Below are positions 54,300 to 64,000 of a DNA stretch of 64,000 nucleotides, piece after piece. The stretch comes from Nageia nagi (taxonomy: Eukaryota; Pinophyta), in the NCBI GenBank assembly GCA_050084985.1, contig JBITNC010000002.1, positions 20,646,001 through 20,710,000 of the forward strand, given 5' to 3'. The translations under genes were made by a program, and so were the position numbers. The first letter of the stretch is position 1. Every line of letters starts with the position of its first letter. The notes beneath the pieces were generated by a model, which did not search any database, was not told where the DNA came from, and saw only the letters and a list, made by a program, of their open reading frames with translations.

Positions 54300-55580
54300 G
54301 AAGATGTTTGATTGTTTCCAAGAATTAGACATAATTCAATTAAGAAATAATGTAATACCAAAAGGATTGCTCTCTTATGAAAGACTATTTAATTCAAAAG
54401 ATATCTTAAAGGCCAAGTCTTTGGTCATCTTGAAGGAGAATTATGTTGAGCTGGAGGTAGAACTCCGTAAATTCATAAAAGTTGGTTCAGAATGCTCTGA
54501 TGTAAAAAAGGTTGCTATGTCTTAGATTTATCATGAGTTTTCCTAGGTAATTGCTTGGACTTATGATGATCTCAAGACATGACAAAAATGTCATCCAACA
54601 TACAATCAAACTTTAGCTAGATGCTAAACCATACAAGCAAAAGCAGAGACTCGTAAATCCAAAAATAGAAGAAGCTATGAAACAAAAGTTAATCAAATTT
54701 CTTGATTCAAAAATCATTTTTCCTATCAAGCATTCTTCTTAGGTTGCAAATTTAGTTCCTGTGAGAAAGAAAAATGGAGAAATCAGACTTTTTGTTGATT
54801 TTAAAAATGTGAATAAAGTGTCCTTGAAAGATAATTATCCTCTCCATCCTATGGAATAGATCCTAAATACAGTATTCAGAGCCTATTGTTTTTCAATGAT
54901 AGATGGTTACTTAGAATTTAATCAAATTTGGGTGAAGGATGAAGATCAATTTAAGACAACATTTACGACTAAATGGGGCACATTTGCTTTTTAAAGGATA
55001 TCATTTGGCCTTTCTAATCTAGGAGCTACTTTTCAAAGAGCCATGGATTATGTATTTGGTGAGCTAATAAACAAGATCATATTGATTTATCTAGATGATA
55101 TCACTATCTTCTCCAGAAGTAGAAGTGATCATCTAGAACATCTGAGATTAGTCTTTGAAAAATGCATGAAATTTGGCATTTCTATCAACCCAAAAAAGTT
55201 AATTTTTATGGTCAACCAAGGAAAGCTTCTTGGCCATATTATCTGAAAGGAAGGGCTAGCAATTGATCTAGATAGAGTGAAAGCTATAGAAGCATTGCTA
55301 CTCCCATCCAACAAAAGGGCCTTACAATCATTCCTTGGTCAGATCAATTTTGTTAGGAAATTTATTAATAATTTTTACATGTCTAAGTTTGTAACACATT
55401 TCTTGGCTTTGGTGGTCTTGCCACAGAAGAAAAGACGTTTTTATGTTTTTGAACAGCCATGCAAGGTCATACATTTGTTTCTTGTAATTCCAAATTCATT
55501 TATACTTACCACAAACTATGTTGATTTCTTAAATCTGATGTTATCATATGCTAATCATGCAAGATTTAAACTTGAGTGAA
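54300..55580 (+). pseudogene. Gypsy reverse transcriptase relic, truncated
   Basis: A linker with 'LLSYERLFNSKDILKAKS' leads into RT. Successive frames give 'VIAWTYDDLKT', 'LVPVRKKNGEIRL', a 'FVDFKNVNKVSLKDNYPL'-type block, 'YLEFNQIWVKDEDQFKTTF', 'RISFGLSNLGATFQRAMDYV', 'IILIYLDDITIFSRS' (YLDD active site, about 55090), 'KCMKFGISINPKKLIFMV', 'GKLLGHII' and 'ALQSFLGQINFVRKFINNF'. Several stops and shifts exist before 55040. The similarity ends near 55440-55580; the second RNase H, integrase and 3' LTR are missing. Confidence 0.88.
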
Positions 55581-55599
55581 TGTGCATGTGTTCCGACTA

Positions 55600-56920
55600 A
55601 TATAATTGCTAGTATCATATATCTGGACCTTAATAAGTCCTCTTTTTTTTGTGCTTGCTAGTCATCTTGAAGCTGTCTTTTCCTACTTTGAAGTTAATTT
55701 CTTTTATATGGCTTCAGAGTTTTGGCCCTCCTACCTACATCTACATCAAACATTTGATTAATGAGTTGACCATAACATCTCAAGATAGTAGCAGACTCCT
55801 TTTGTGAAAACAAATGGCTAAGTACAATAATAAGAGTTCCTATAATGGATTCTACAAGTCATACTGTATGTTGCTGCAAACATGAGACATCACTATCTAT
55901 CACCATAATAAGGCCAGTACAGTACATTTCATATATAACACAGGCAACCAGTGAGTCGTTTTGTTTGGTTAGTTGTGATATCTGTAGTATGTAGATTTTG
56001 TATGTATTTAACTGTGTACATGAAAAAACTGGAGTTACGAGCTTTCTTTAATCTGCACTTTCACTTAGAAAGGATACAATATATGAAATTTCATTAAATT
56101 AAGATCTTATGTTTCAGAAGTACTGCAGAATGATTATGATGGGCAACTCAAAATCAATCTCTCTAAATGTTCATCAGATGTTATCCAAGATATCTTTTAT
56201 GTATGTGTGTGTATCTGGAATGACTGGACTTACGAGCTTGCTTCCATTTGCACTTAACTTTCTGCAGCCTATGTCATGAAGACTAAACATTGAAAACAGA
56301 CAAGTCACAAATTCAGTTTGGATATTCAAAACAATCTTGCAAGATATAACTTACTTTATCCAAATTTATAACTGAAAAGTAGGATATGGATCAACAAAAG
56401 TACAGTACCATCTCGAACAATCAGTCATATCTGAAAGAGCAGAGTGCCAAGAGGAATAGAAAATGCACAATGTCCATGTCAAACCTAAATTAACAAAGGC
56501 ACATACAAACATCATAAGGCATCCAAACATATCCAATGCTTAAGCCTGAACAGTAGGCACCATGAGAATACAGATATGGTAATCATGCCACAATATCAAA
56601 AATCAGGGACTTCACAAACAAAATAGGTTGTCATATGATAAAATATTGTGATAATAGGCCTGTAATGAAAGCATAGCATTTTAAAGAATATATTTCATTA
56701 AACAAAGAATAATAATACTTAAGATAATGAGTTGTATGCCTCTTGTTAGTTTTGGAATGCACAATGTTTAAATTATGTGATAATACCAACGAAAAACTGA
56801 TTTGCCTTCCTAGTTTCTTTGTGTTCTTGAGCCTATCCGTTCGTCAGTAAATTTCTTAGTTTATAAGCATCTTTCATATCCAATTCAATACAATAAACCT
56901 GACCCTCGAAAGATCTTTCT
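55600..56920. other. Intergenic stretch, no gene recognised
   Basis: AT-rich but with more balanced composition than most of the window. 'GGAGTTACGAGCTTTCTT' (56030) and 'TGGACTTACGAGCTTGCTT' (56225) begin a duplicated ~50-bp segment, with 'TGCACTTxxACTTxC' after each. No coding signal is convincing. Confidence 0.45.
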
Positions 56921-57388
56921 TACTTTCCTTGGTCTGTGACATTATCCACTTCCACCTCACTATTCTTCAGAATATAGAAAGTGAAATACATGACATTACC
57001 CAATTCAGCCTTCACATGAACAACAGTGACAATCCAATTATGACAACATAGCAAAATGATTTTGTTCCATACCATAAGCGGAAATTCTTCTTAAAGATTT
57101 CAACATCACATATTACCCCAATTAAATACAACTTGTAAATTATTTTACCCTCTACCATGACACCATTGCCTTCTCGCTCATTCTTGAAACAGAATCGAAT
57201 TGCAATTAGCAAAGATGACAAAATGTAATCTACTTAGAATAACTTCAAACATTCGTAGTATTCAAATCCTTTATTATACAATTCCATGTCAGCTAACTCC
57301 CATTCGTGAACATAAACCACCTCTATGCTCAAATACATGTCTTGGAAATTGAGATACTTTGGGAGTCCCACAGGCACTTCTAAATTTC
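56820..57388 (-). pseudogene. Possible gene relic, cystatin-like flavour
   Basis: The minus strand, from an AG acceptor at 57389, gives 'LEVPVGLPKYLNFQDMYLSI' then EVVYVHEWELADMELYNKGF (to about 57245). A second block near 57030-56935 gives 'AELGNVMYFTFYILKNSE' and VEVDNVTDQGK. A third frame at 56910-56830 gives 'RSFEGQVYCIELDMKDAYKL'. The pattern Y-x-TF--LKN...F-GQVY recalls plant cystatin-related proteins, but this is a weak resemblance and the frame breaks between the blocks. It could be an intron-containing gene fragment. Confidence 0.3.
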
Positions 57389-57603
57389 CTAATTTGGAAG
57401 AGTTGACAAAATTTACAAGTATAAATAAGAGGACAGTTTATAGAGAGGTTCTATGGTATTTTAAATAAATGGATTGCGAAACTGCTTAAATACTAACTTA
57501 AAATTCGATGACAAAAATTTGCATATCAGCACAAATCAAAGAATGACGAATATCCATTCAATTTAAAGCAGCAGCCCCTTAAGGCTTAAGAAGAATGCAA
57601 TAG

Positions 57604-57626
57604 TTTTTTTTTTTTTTTTTTTTTTT
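57604..57626. repeat. Poly-T run
   Basis: Twenty-three consecutive T. On the minus strand this is a poly-A, as left by a retroposed transcript, but no gene body is attached that I can identify. Confidence 0.9.
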
Positions 57627-58859
57627 AATATGAAAGTTGCATAAAACAAATTTATTCTTGAGAACCGTTGAATCTACTTGCCATGGAAATAGAATCTGTA
57701 GTGGGTGTTCATGAAATCCCCTATTAAGGTAGCTCAAAGAAGAGGCAGAGTAGAGAGGAATTTAAATTGGATGTTAAATGTTAAATATAAAAGGTGTGAA
57801 GGAAGTTGTAAAGCCAGGACAAACTCGATATAAATTCTGCAATATGGTTGAATAAGCACATGTAAGACACAAGTAAAAGGGATTAAAAGGCAAGTTGGAA
57901 TTCTAGTGTTTTCAAAAAAAAAATTGAAGAATATAAAATTCTTTGAATTTTGAGATGATTTTCTTTAACATATGAGTAGATCCAAGACATCTATTATATG
58001 AGTCGGAAGGGAAAATACATTCATGTAAGACTATAGAGATGGACATCATGCCGCTATTTATCACAAATATCACTACGTTTCTGTGCACCAGCCATATATA
58101 AGAGATGCATTATATCCCAATTGTGCTACACTTGGCTTCTATACAATTTGATAGTTCAAGTTTGTTGAATAGCTACACTTCTTTGTACTTCAAACTGATT
58201 ATTATGTGTTGGTTTTAAACGTTCAACTGAAAAGGATGCAACACAAGATCTGTATGATGCTTGCATTGAAGTAATTCATATTATGATGCTTGTGTTCACT
58301 ACGTGTAAACCTTTGTAAATTTCATCTTGCCCAAAGGTACAAGTTTCATTTTCTTCACTGCTCAAAAGTTTTAGTTACACTGGATGATGATGTGCAGAGC
58401 AATATGCTGCATTGGTGAAAAATTATTGTTGCTCTAAGGAATGAGATGCCATTTTGGAGTCTTAATTCTACTTTGTTTTTTATTGTTTCTGAAATGATTG
58501 TAAGATACGCACAAAATGAATTTTCTTAAAAGATCCTGCAGACTTTTTAGCAAATACAATTATCAGCAGCAGAGCAGAACTCTGCATCCATGATGCAAAC
58601 ACAGTTTTATGCAATTCAATGATTGGAGAAAATACAATTCACTGTTACAACAACCATGAGCCAAAGCAAAAGCTTAGAATTTTGGATGAAAGTTTTAATT
58701 TAAAAATTAAATTATTCATACAGACTAGAAGGTAAGAGGGGGCATTTATAAATTAACATGAACAGGTGGAAGCCCAAAAGGTAGTTGCCTTCCCTTTTCA
58801 AATGCTAACAGCAACCCATTTAATTTTGCTTAAAATTCAATTATATTCATATAAGCATC

Positions 58860-59170
58860 AAGGTGTTCTGTAAACAAAAGCAGCACAAATAGATTTAGTA
58901 TATGCTATGTGTGCTAAATAGCCTAAAAAAACAGAACCACGCAATCGTTTCTTTCATTTGAAATTGATGAAAAATAATAAGGCATCTATTGATTAAGCAA
59001 TAGGGATTAAAACGTACTTGGTCACAGAAATAAACCAGAAATTATTCAAAAATTCTCTTCAAACCCTCCTCTAATCTCTCTTCACATTCACTAACATCAG
59101 CACCAAGATGTTATGTAAACAAAAGCAGTGCAAATAGATTTAGTATATGCTATATATGCTAAATAAGCCA
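58860..59170. repeat. ~70-bp direct duplication
   Basis: 'TGTAAACAAAAGCAG' followed by 'CAAATAGATTTAGTATATGC' and TATGCTAAATA-GCC occurs at 58869-58924 and 59115-59169, about 245 bp apart. Confidence 0.8.
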
Positions 59171-60354
59171 ACAATCATCACCTCTGCGTTGTTGTATCCG
59201 ACTATCCACCACCTGGCAGCTATACATCACCTGCCACTTCAGAAGGCTTACACGGTTCAAGCAGCCACTTGTCAACCTTAGTAAAGTATATTACTGTGGA
59301 AATATTTTTCATCTCGCGTTATCGAAGGTTTACGTGGGAAGACAATGTGTGTTTAGACCATAACAATACCATTGAAAAAAAAAAATTAACAAAACAAAAC
59401 AACAATTTAATAAACTTAATATCTTTAAGATAAAATACCAAAATATAAATTTTATTACACAAGCCATGGCATGGCTTTGACCCATGCCACGCTAAGGCTA
59501 CGCGAGCTTGCACAGACATCATAGCTTCCTCCATGCAGCTTGTTTGATGTCCAAGGCATTAGAACTTGCCATTTTATTTTTAGTCAAAATTTATTTAGAA
59601 TAAAATTGTGTATGTATTCTTTTAAATAAATGAACAATGAAAATAAATTAATAATTTAATTTAAAACATCAATTCAATAACAATCAATCAAATGAACTCG
59701 ACATTAGTTCAGCTGTTTAATAAAATAAATTTAATCAACAGTTAATCAAACAAAGTAATTAAATATTTTCAGATTTGCGTACATACATTTCTTTAAGTAA
59801 GATACAGATATAATTATTACAATCCATTTTTCAGAAAGTATGAGCGAGCAAAAGAAATTTAAGGTTAATATCAATTACTGATAATCATACAAATTTTCTA
59901 TCTTTTCTCAACTTAAACTCGAAAAAATAATAATATATTAGATTAATTCTCAAAAAATAATAATATATTAGATTAATTCTCAATATATATCTTGTGAATC
60001 CATCAAATTAAGACATCTTACAATAATTCTATGAACATCCATTTATATTGTCTTTCAATTTATTATTATTTATATTATAGATAAATAACTATTATAATTA
60101 TAAATCTATTAATCCATAGTCAACTTTTATAATTTGACAGAAATTTAAATCCTTAACTTCCTCCCCCAACTGCCATTGCCATTGTTATACCTCTCAACAT
60201 AATAAAATTAACAGGTTATTTAACCAAAACCTTAACCATAATCTGAATAAAATATGTTAGACCATCAACTTGTAATTAAATTTTAAAAAATTACTACCAT
60301 CAATTAAAACAAATTCACGTTGTGGACAAGATGAAATCGCCCTGTGGCCACGAG

Positions 60355-60485
60355 ATTCTGTCTAGAATGCACTGCATTATCCCCTCTATCTTTAAGTTAT
60401 TTGAAATTGAGATGTGATTCTGTCTAGAATGCAATGCATTATCCCCTCTATCTTAAGTTATTTCTCATTTGAAATTGAGATGTTC
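60355..60485. repeat. ~60-bp tandem duplication
   Basis: 'GATTCTGTCTAGAATGCA' plus 'TGCATTATCCCCTCTATC' and AAGTTATTT...GAAATTGAGATG occurs twice in a row (60354 and 60415). It lies just outside the left limit of the duplicated kinase segment (about 60495). Confidence 0.85.
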
Positions 60486-61375
60486 TCTTTGCACTATCAT
60501 TTTGGAGTCTCAGCTTAAAGAAACATTTAGAGATGGATAATAAACTGATGCTATTTATTAATTATATATTATCCTCTTTCCCTTATTTCTATAAGGTTTT
60601 AATTAAATCAATATTGCCATGCAACTCGCAAGAAATAATTACTCATCATATTAGTTAAAATGATAAAATTATCAATAGTCTTCATACATGCAGTTGATAA
60701 AGGTTTGTTTGGTTCTTAAAATAATGCTCAACATATACGTTGCATTTAAATAAACAAAATTAAAAAATACAAAGGAATGTGCTCTGTGGGATGTAAACAA
60801 CTTCTTCTATACATATTTTTCGTGCATTTACAGTTGCAAACTGTGTATGACAGTCACTGGTAAATATACAGTCAATTAGCTGAAAATCATGGCAAGAAAA
60901 ACATCCTGTTGATTAAATGTTCTTGCATAGTCTTTATAATGTCAAAGGAAATATTTCCGACTCATTATTGCAAAAATCTCACAATTTGGCTAGATCAATG
61001 CTGAGAAGGCCCTTATTCTTTCTCCACGTAAATATTTTGAAATGACACGCTCCTTGGAGCTCCTCGGTACTGACAGACATTCTTTGGACCTCCTCGATAA
61101 TTTTGATTTTGACTTTCATACGAGGCCAGATCCGTCTACTTGAGCACCTCAGTTATTTAGTTTCATGGGCTCGTTAAGCGTGGAAGGCACTCAACATTCT
61201 GTCCTGCCCTCTACTGTAGGAGTATCCCTTGATGTCATGTGTCCCAATTGTGTTTTACGCCACTAGCTTCCCTGTTCAGTGACATGGCTAGATCATGACC
61301 TCTAGCCACAACACAATGGGACCAAACCCATCAGACATCCACCAAGTATTCTTTCCAGCTCAGTTAATAAATATC

Positions 61376-63613
61376 TTAAACTTCATTGAAGAATGGATGT
61401 CTTAATGCTTCTAGAGCTGTCATCCTCTGTGAGGGCTCAAACTTGAGAAGACCTTGAAGCAAGTCTATAAAGAGTCCCGGTGAGCGCTCTACATGTTCCT
61501 TTATTAAATTCTGTAAAACAAATCAGAGAGAAAGCATTAGCAAAGTACTTACTATTCACAAGATAAATGCAGACAATAAATTAAAATGAGAAAAGCATAC
61601 CCCAAGTTTTGCTAACTTCCTAACCGCTCCAATACTCTCTCGTGAAAAAAGCCCCTTCTGGCCAGTTTAATCGTGTTCCATGTCTAAAATAATTTGCATG
61701 TATTCTACTGTCAAAAAAAAATATTGTTTCCACAATTTAGTGGTACTCACAACATGTTTTGGCCTCTTACTGTCAACATAGAAACAGAAATTAAGTATAC
61801 AAATCCCTGCAATGCTTCAGGATAATCACCTTGCTCTCTTTATCATATGTCTAGGTAATGGCCCTATAACCCTTTCCATCATGGCAATATATTACAAGTT
61901 CTCATTAATCTGAAACAAGGTTTCTACCTACAAGTTCATAAAGTACATTACAGACATCGTACAGTGCATTAAAAACATCATAAGCTGTATGTTAATCCCA
62001 TTATGACAATAATGAATGTTTATAGTATGATAGGTTACCGAGCACAGCTCCACAAGTATGCATCCTACACTCCAAACATCACAAGGATAGTTCCATCCCA
62101 GACCTGTTATGATTCAGCAGGTGCATAGGTTTCATATTCATTTAGTCAAAGGGACTTGTTTGACCAATGCTTTTAATACTTTAACATTTAGCACACATGT
62201 CTTGCATATCTTCTTACCCAGAATAACTGCAGGAGCCCTGTAATGCCTAGTTGACACCACTGATGTGTGATCTTGATCGTCAAATCTGGTGCTTCCAAAA
62301 TCTGTCAGCTTAATTGCTCTCGACTTTGGCAGCTTGAACTCATCTTGTGATGATCTCTTTCTACCACTCTAAATGAACCGGAGATTGAATAGAAATTAGT
62401 TCTTTCGGGAAGGAGGTCTAAATATAGCATTAAAGATCCTCCTAATAAAAGGGTAATACAAGCTAGTGACAATTTGATAAGAAATACTAAAATCCCTGTG
62501 CAGCAAATACAACACGCACAACAAAAAAGCTAAGTGTACACTCATTAAACATGCAAATCACTGTCTATGCCCACAATGTGTAAATGGCATCAGATAGACT
62601 CATCAAAGCCACTACAATCTCTTTTAAAACTATAATCACCACTTGACTACCTTGTGATCCGGAACCTTGACAAGGTCTGAAGAAACAACGAGGATATTTT
62701 CAGGCTTTAAGTCTGTGTGGACAAGTTTCAAACCATGCATATCTGCCACGCATCATTGGTAATGTTAGGCAAACAAATCCTTACTAAAAGCACGTATCGG
62801 TAAGCCATCAAGACATAAAAGACAGTAATAAGCTCAAGTAATATTGTCTACACACATGTAACTGACTCCAGAAGTTGCCTGCCAATATCCCTCACAAGAT
62901 CAATGGGAAATGGTCAGAAGGTGTTGTTCTTTAGACATTCATATAAGCTTGGTCCAAGTTTCTCAAACACCTGTTCATCGCAAATTCGTTAAGCCAAACT
63001 AATCTTAAGGACCTCTCTAAATCATTATCTCTGCCAGCATAAAAAATATAAAACAAGAGGAAACACATTCCAAAAGGTGCTTCTTCGCCTTATAATGATT
63101 ACAAAATAACCCAAGATCCGATATATAATCTTTTCCAAGATACTCACGATACAAGTGTGGTTCCTATAGTCAAACCACTCCCGCATTTGAACGCAACTGA
63201 TTATAAAAAAGTTACAACGCCGGTTGCTTATTCCTAAAGATCATTTCTCAGGAAAAGTCTAATTACTATTAATGTGTTGTATGGTTAAGTGTGTAATCTT
63301 CTGTTAAACAACAGTACAGAGATGTTGTACCATACCGTCTTCCAGATTTGTCGTACTTCGCAACTTCATTGAGTACATCAATTTCAATCTGTGCATCTTC
63401 TCTGTACTTTTGTAACCCACGGGCAATTTTAACGGCTGCAACATCTTTCGATTTCCGGTCATAGCATTCTACAACCTGGCCAAACGTCCCTGTACACATT
63501 TACATTTCCTTATAACAATATTCCAACCAAAAAGTGAAACGAAAAAAATGAACTATATACCCCTAATTCAGATCTATGCAACTTACCTTGACCAATTTTG
63601 CTGAGGATTTTAT
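61376..63613 (-). pseudogene. Duplicated AFC kinase copy, 5'-truncated and disabled
   Basis: Collinear with exons 3-12 and all their introns in the intact gene: 63613-63587, 63489-63336, 63196-63148, 62970-62856, 62742-62651, 62368-62218, 62103-62039, 61927-61830, 61704-61601, 61510-61376. Splice sites are kept. Defects: exons 1-2 and the promoter are gone; exon 6 has TGA at 62914-62916 in place of Arg; exon 10 has TAA at 61892-61894 exactly in the LAMMER signature; exon 11 has one extra A (run at 61645-61650), shifting the frame; APE reads APA in exon 8. [12 protein letters not shown] and DFG codons survive. Intron retention shows a DNA-level duplication, not retroposition. Confidence 0.95.
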
Positions 63614-63775
63614 CTGTCAACACCAATAACAGCAGATGACAGGAGAAATAAGAAGAATAGGGTTTTACACAACCGGATATAGTATAATGAACTAGAATAG
63701 CCCTCACAAAGAAGATAAGATAGATTTCTTTGTCAGACGCCCAGATAAGAAATCTATTAATTGGGAGAAGATCTA
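63614..63775 (-). pseudogene. Broken 5' end of the duplicated AFC copy
   Basis: Intron-2 sequence similar to 41260-41374 continues to about 63728. It then jumps to 'TTCTTTGTCAGACGCCC', which in the intact gene is exon-2 sequence near 41467, after a deletion of about 95 bp. Next follows 'CAGATAAGAAATCTATTA', the reverse complement of intron-2 sequence near 41368. The remaining exon 2 and all of exon 1 are missing. Confidence 0.75.
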
Positions 63776-64000
63776 TGTTGTTGGAGGGTACAAAAGCAAC
63801 AATAACATTGGAAAAACCATGTTCACATACATCAAATGAACTGTTTAAATCATTTCAATTGTCGTAACATAGCTATATATGAGAATTGTGCATCTTACGA
63901 TTTAGAAGATACATATGACGTAATTAATAGGATTTAAATTTGACATTTGTTTAAACAATTTGTTATTTTTTTTAGTTAAATACAGTCATAAATTAAAAAT
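63775..64000. other. Intergenic stretch, no gene recognised
   Basis: AT-rich sequence beyond the breakpoint of the duplicated kinase copy. No similarity to the intact gene's upstream region is visible, so the duplication ends before here. Confidence 0.5.

Larger units (their letters stand above)
57400..60340. other. Intergenic stretch, no gene recognised
   Basis: Contains a poly-T run (57604-57626), a ~70-bp direct duplication with 'AAATAGATTTAGTATATGCT' (58891 and 59132) and a perfect 33-bp tandem duplication with 'AAAAAATAATAATATATTAG' (about 59923-59990). The slightly GC-richer stretch at 59455-59545 has an open minus-strand frame without family resemblance. Confidence 0.5.

Noticed and set aside
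59319-59534. Minus-strand frame starting MEEAMMSVQARVALAW
   Set aside because: It lies in a slightly GC-richer patch but has no family match, no splice structure and ends in poly-Phe/Leu sequence.
1-64000. tRNA, rRNA or other structured RNA genes
   Set aside because: No cloverleaf with A/B boxes and no rRNA-like block was recognised by eye; a covariance-model scan would be decisive.

Overview
This is nuclear DNA of a land plant. The window is AT-rich, gene-poor and full of decayed repeats. It holds one clearly intact spliced gene, a 12-exon LAMMER-type protein kinase of the plant AFC family, with plant-style introns, a TATA box and telo-box motifs. Around it lie relics of PLS/DYW-type pentatricopeptide repeat (PPR) genes, Ty3/gypsy and copia-like LTR elements and non-LTR retrotransposons. 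The mass of old nested retroelements and PPR fragments would suit a large-genome seed plant such as a gymnosperm, but nothing seen fixes the lineage.

Layout. 0.3-2.3 kb: degenerate TTAGGG-containing arrays grading into telomere-like sequence. 2.3-5 kb: short tandem repeats with no firm gene. 5-13 kb: PPR pseudogene fragments, mostly minus strand, mixed with a repeated ~190-bp segment and a C/T-rich minisatellite. 15.2-16.4 kb: a gypsy protease/RT relic. 18.0-34.9 kb: a three-deep nest of LTR elements. An outermost minus-strand element (LTR copies at about 18026-18265 and 34658-34899, with a gag relic) is interrupted by a minus-strand element (LTRs 18638-19315 and 31628-32292). That one is interrupted by a plus-strand element (LTRs 20528-20941 and 26699-27074). 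The two inner elements are related, each has about 5.7 kb of internal sequence without pol, and each carries a GC-rich ~39-bp array near its 5' LTR and a 45-bp array towards its 3' end. A third relative lies at 47.6-49.3 kb.

35.5-46.3 kb: the AFC kinase gene (minus strand, CDS 39036-41938, deduced 440 aa) sits between two direct copies of a 2.5-2.8 kb segment containing permuted LINE sequence. 50.2-55.6 kb: a plus-strand gypsy element (leader, gag, protease, RNase H, RT) that breaks off before integrase. 56.9-57.4 kb: possible coding relics of uncertain identity. 61.4-63.75 kb: a second, decayed copy of the AFC gene, lacking exons 1-2 and carrying two in-frame stops and a frameshift.

Only the AFC kinase looks functional. 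Enzymes of this family phosphorylate SR splicing factors in the nucleus. Everything else recognised is mobile-element debris, pseudogenes or tandem repeats. The most unusual signal is the minisatellite-bearing family of large LTR elements that seems to have lost its coding capacity.
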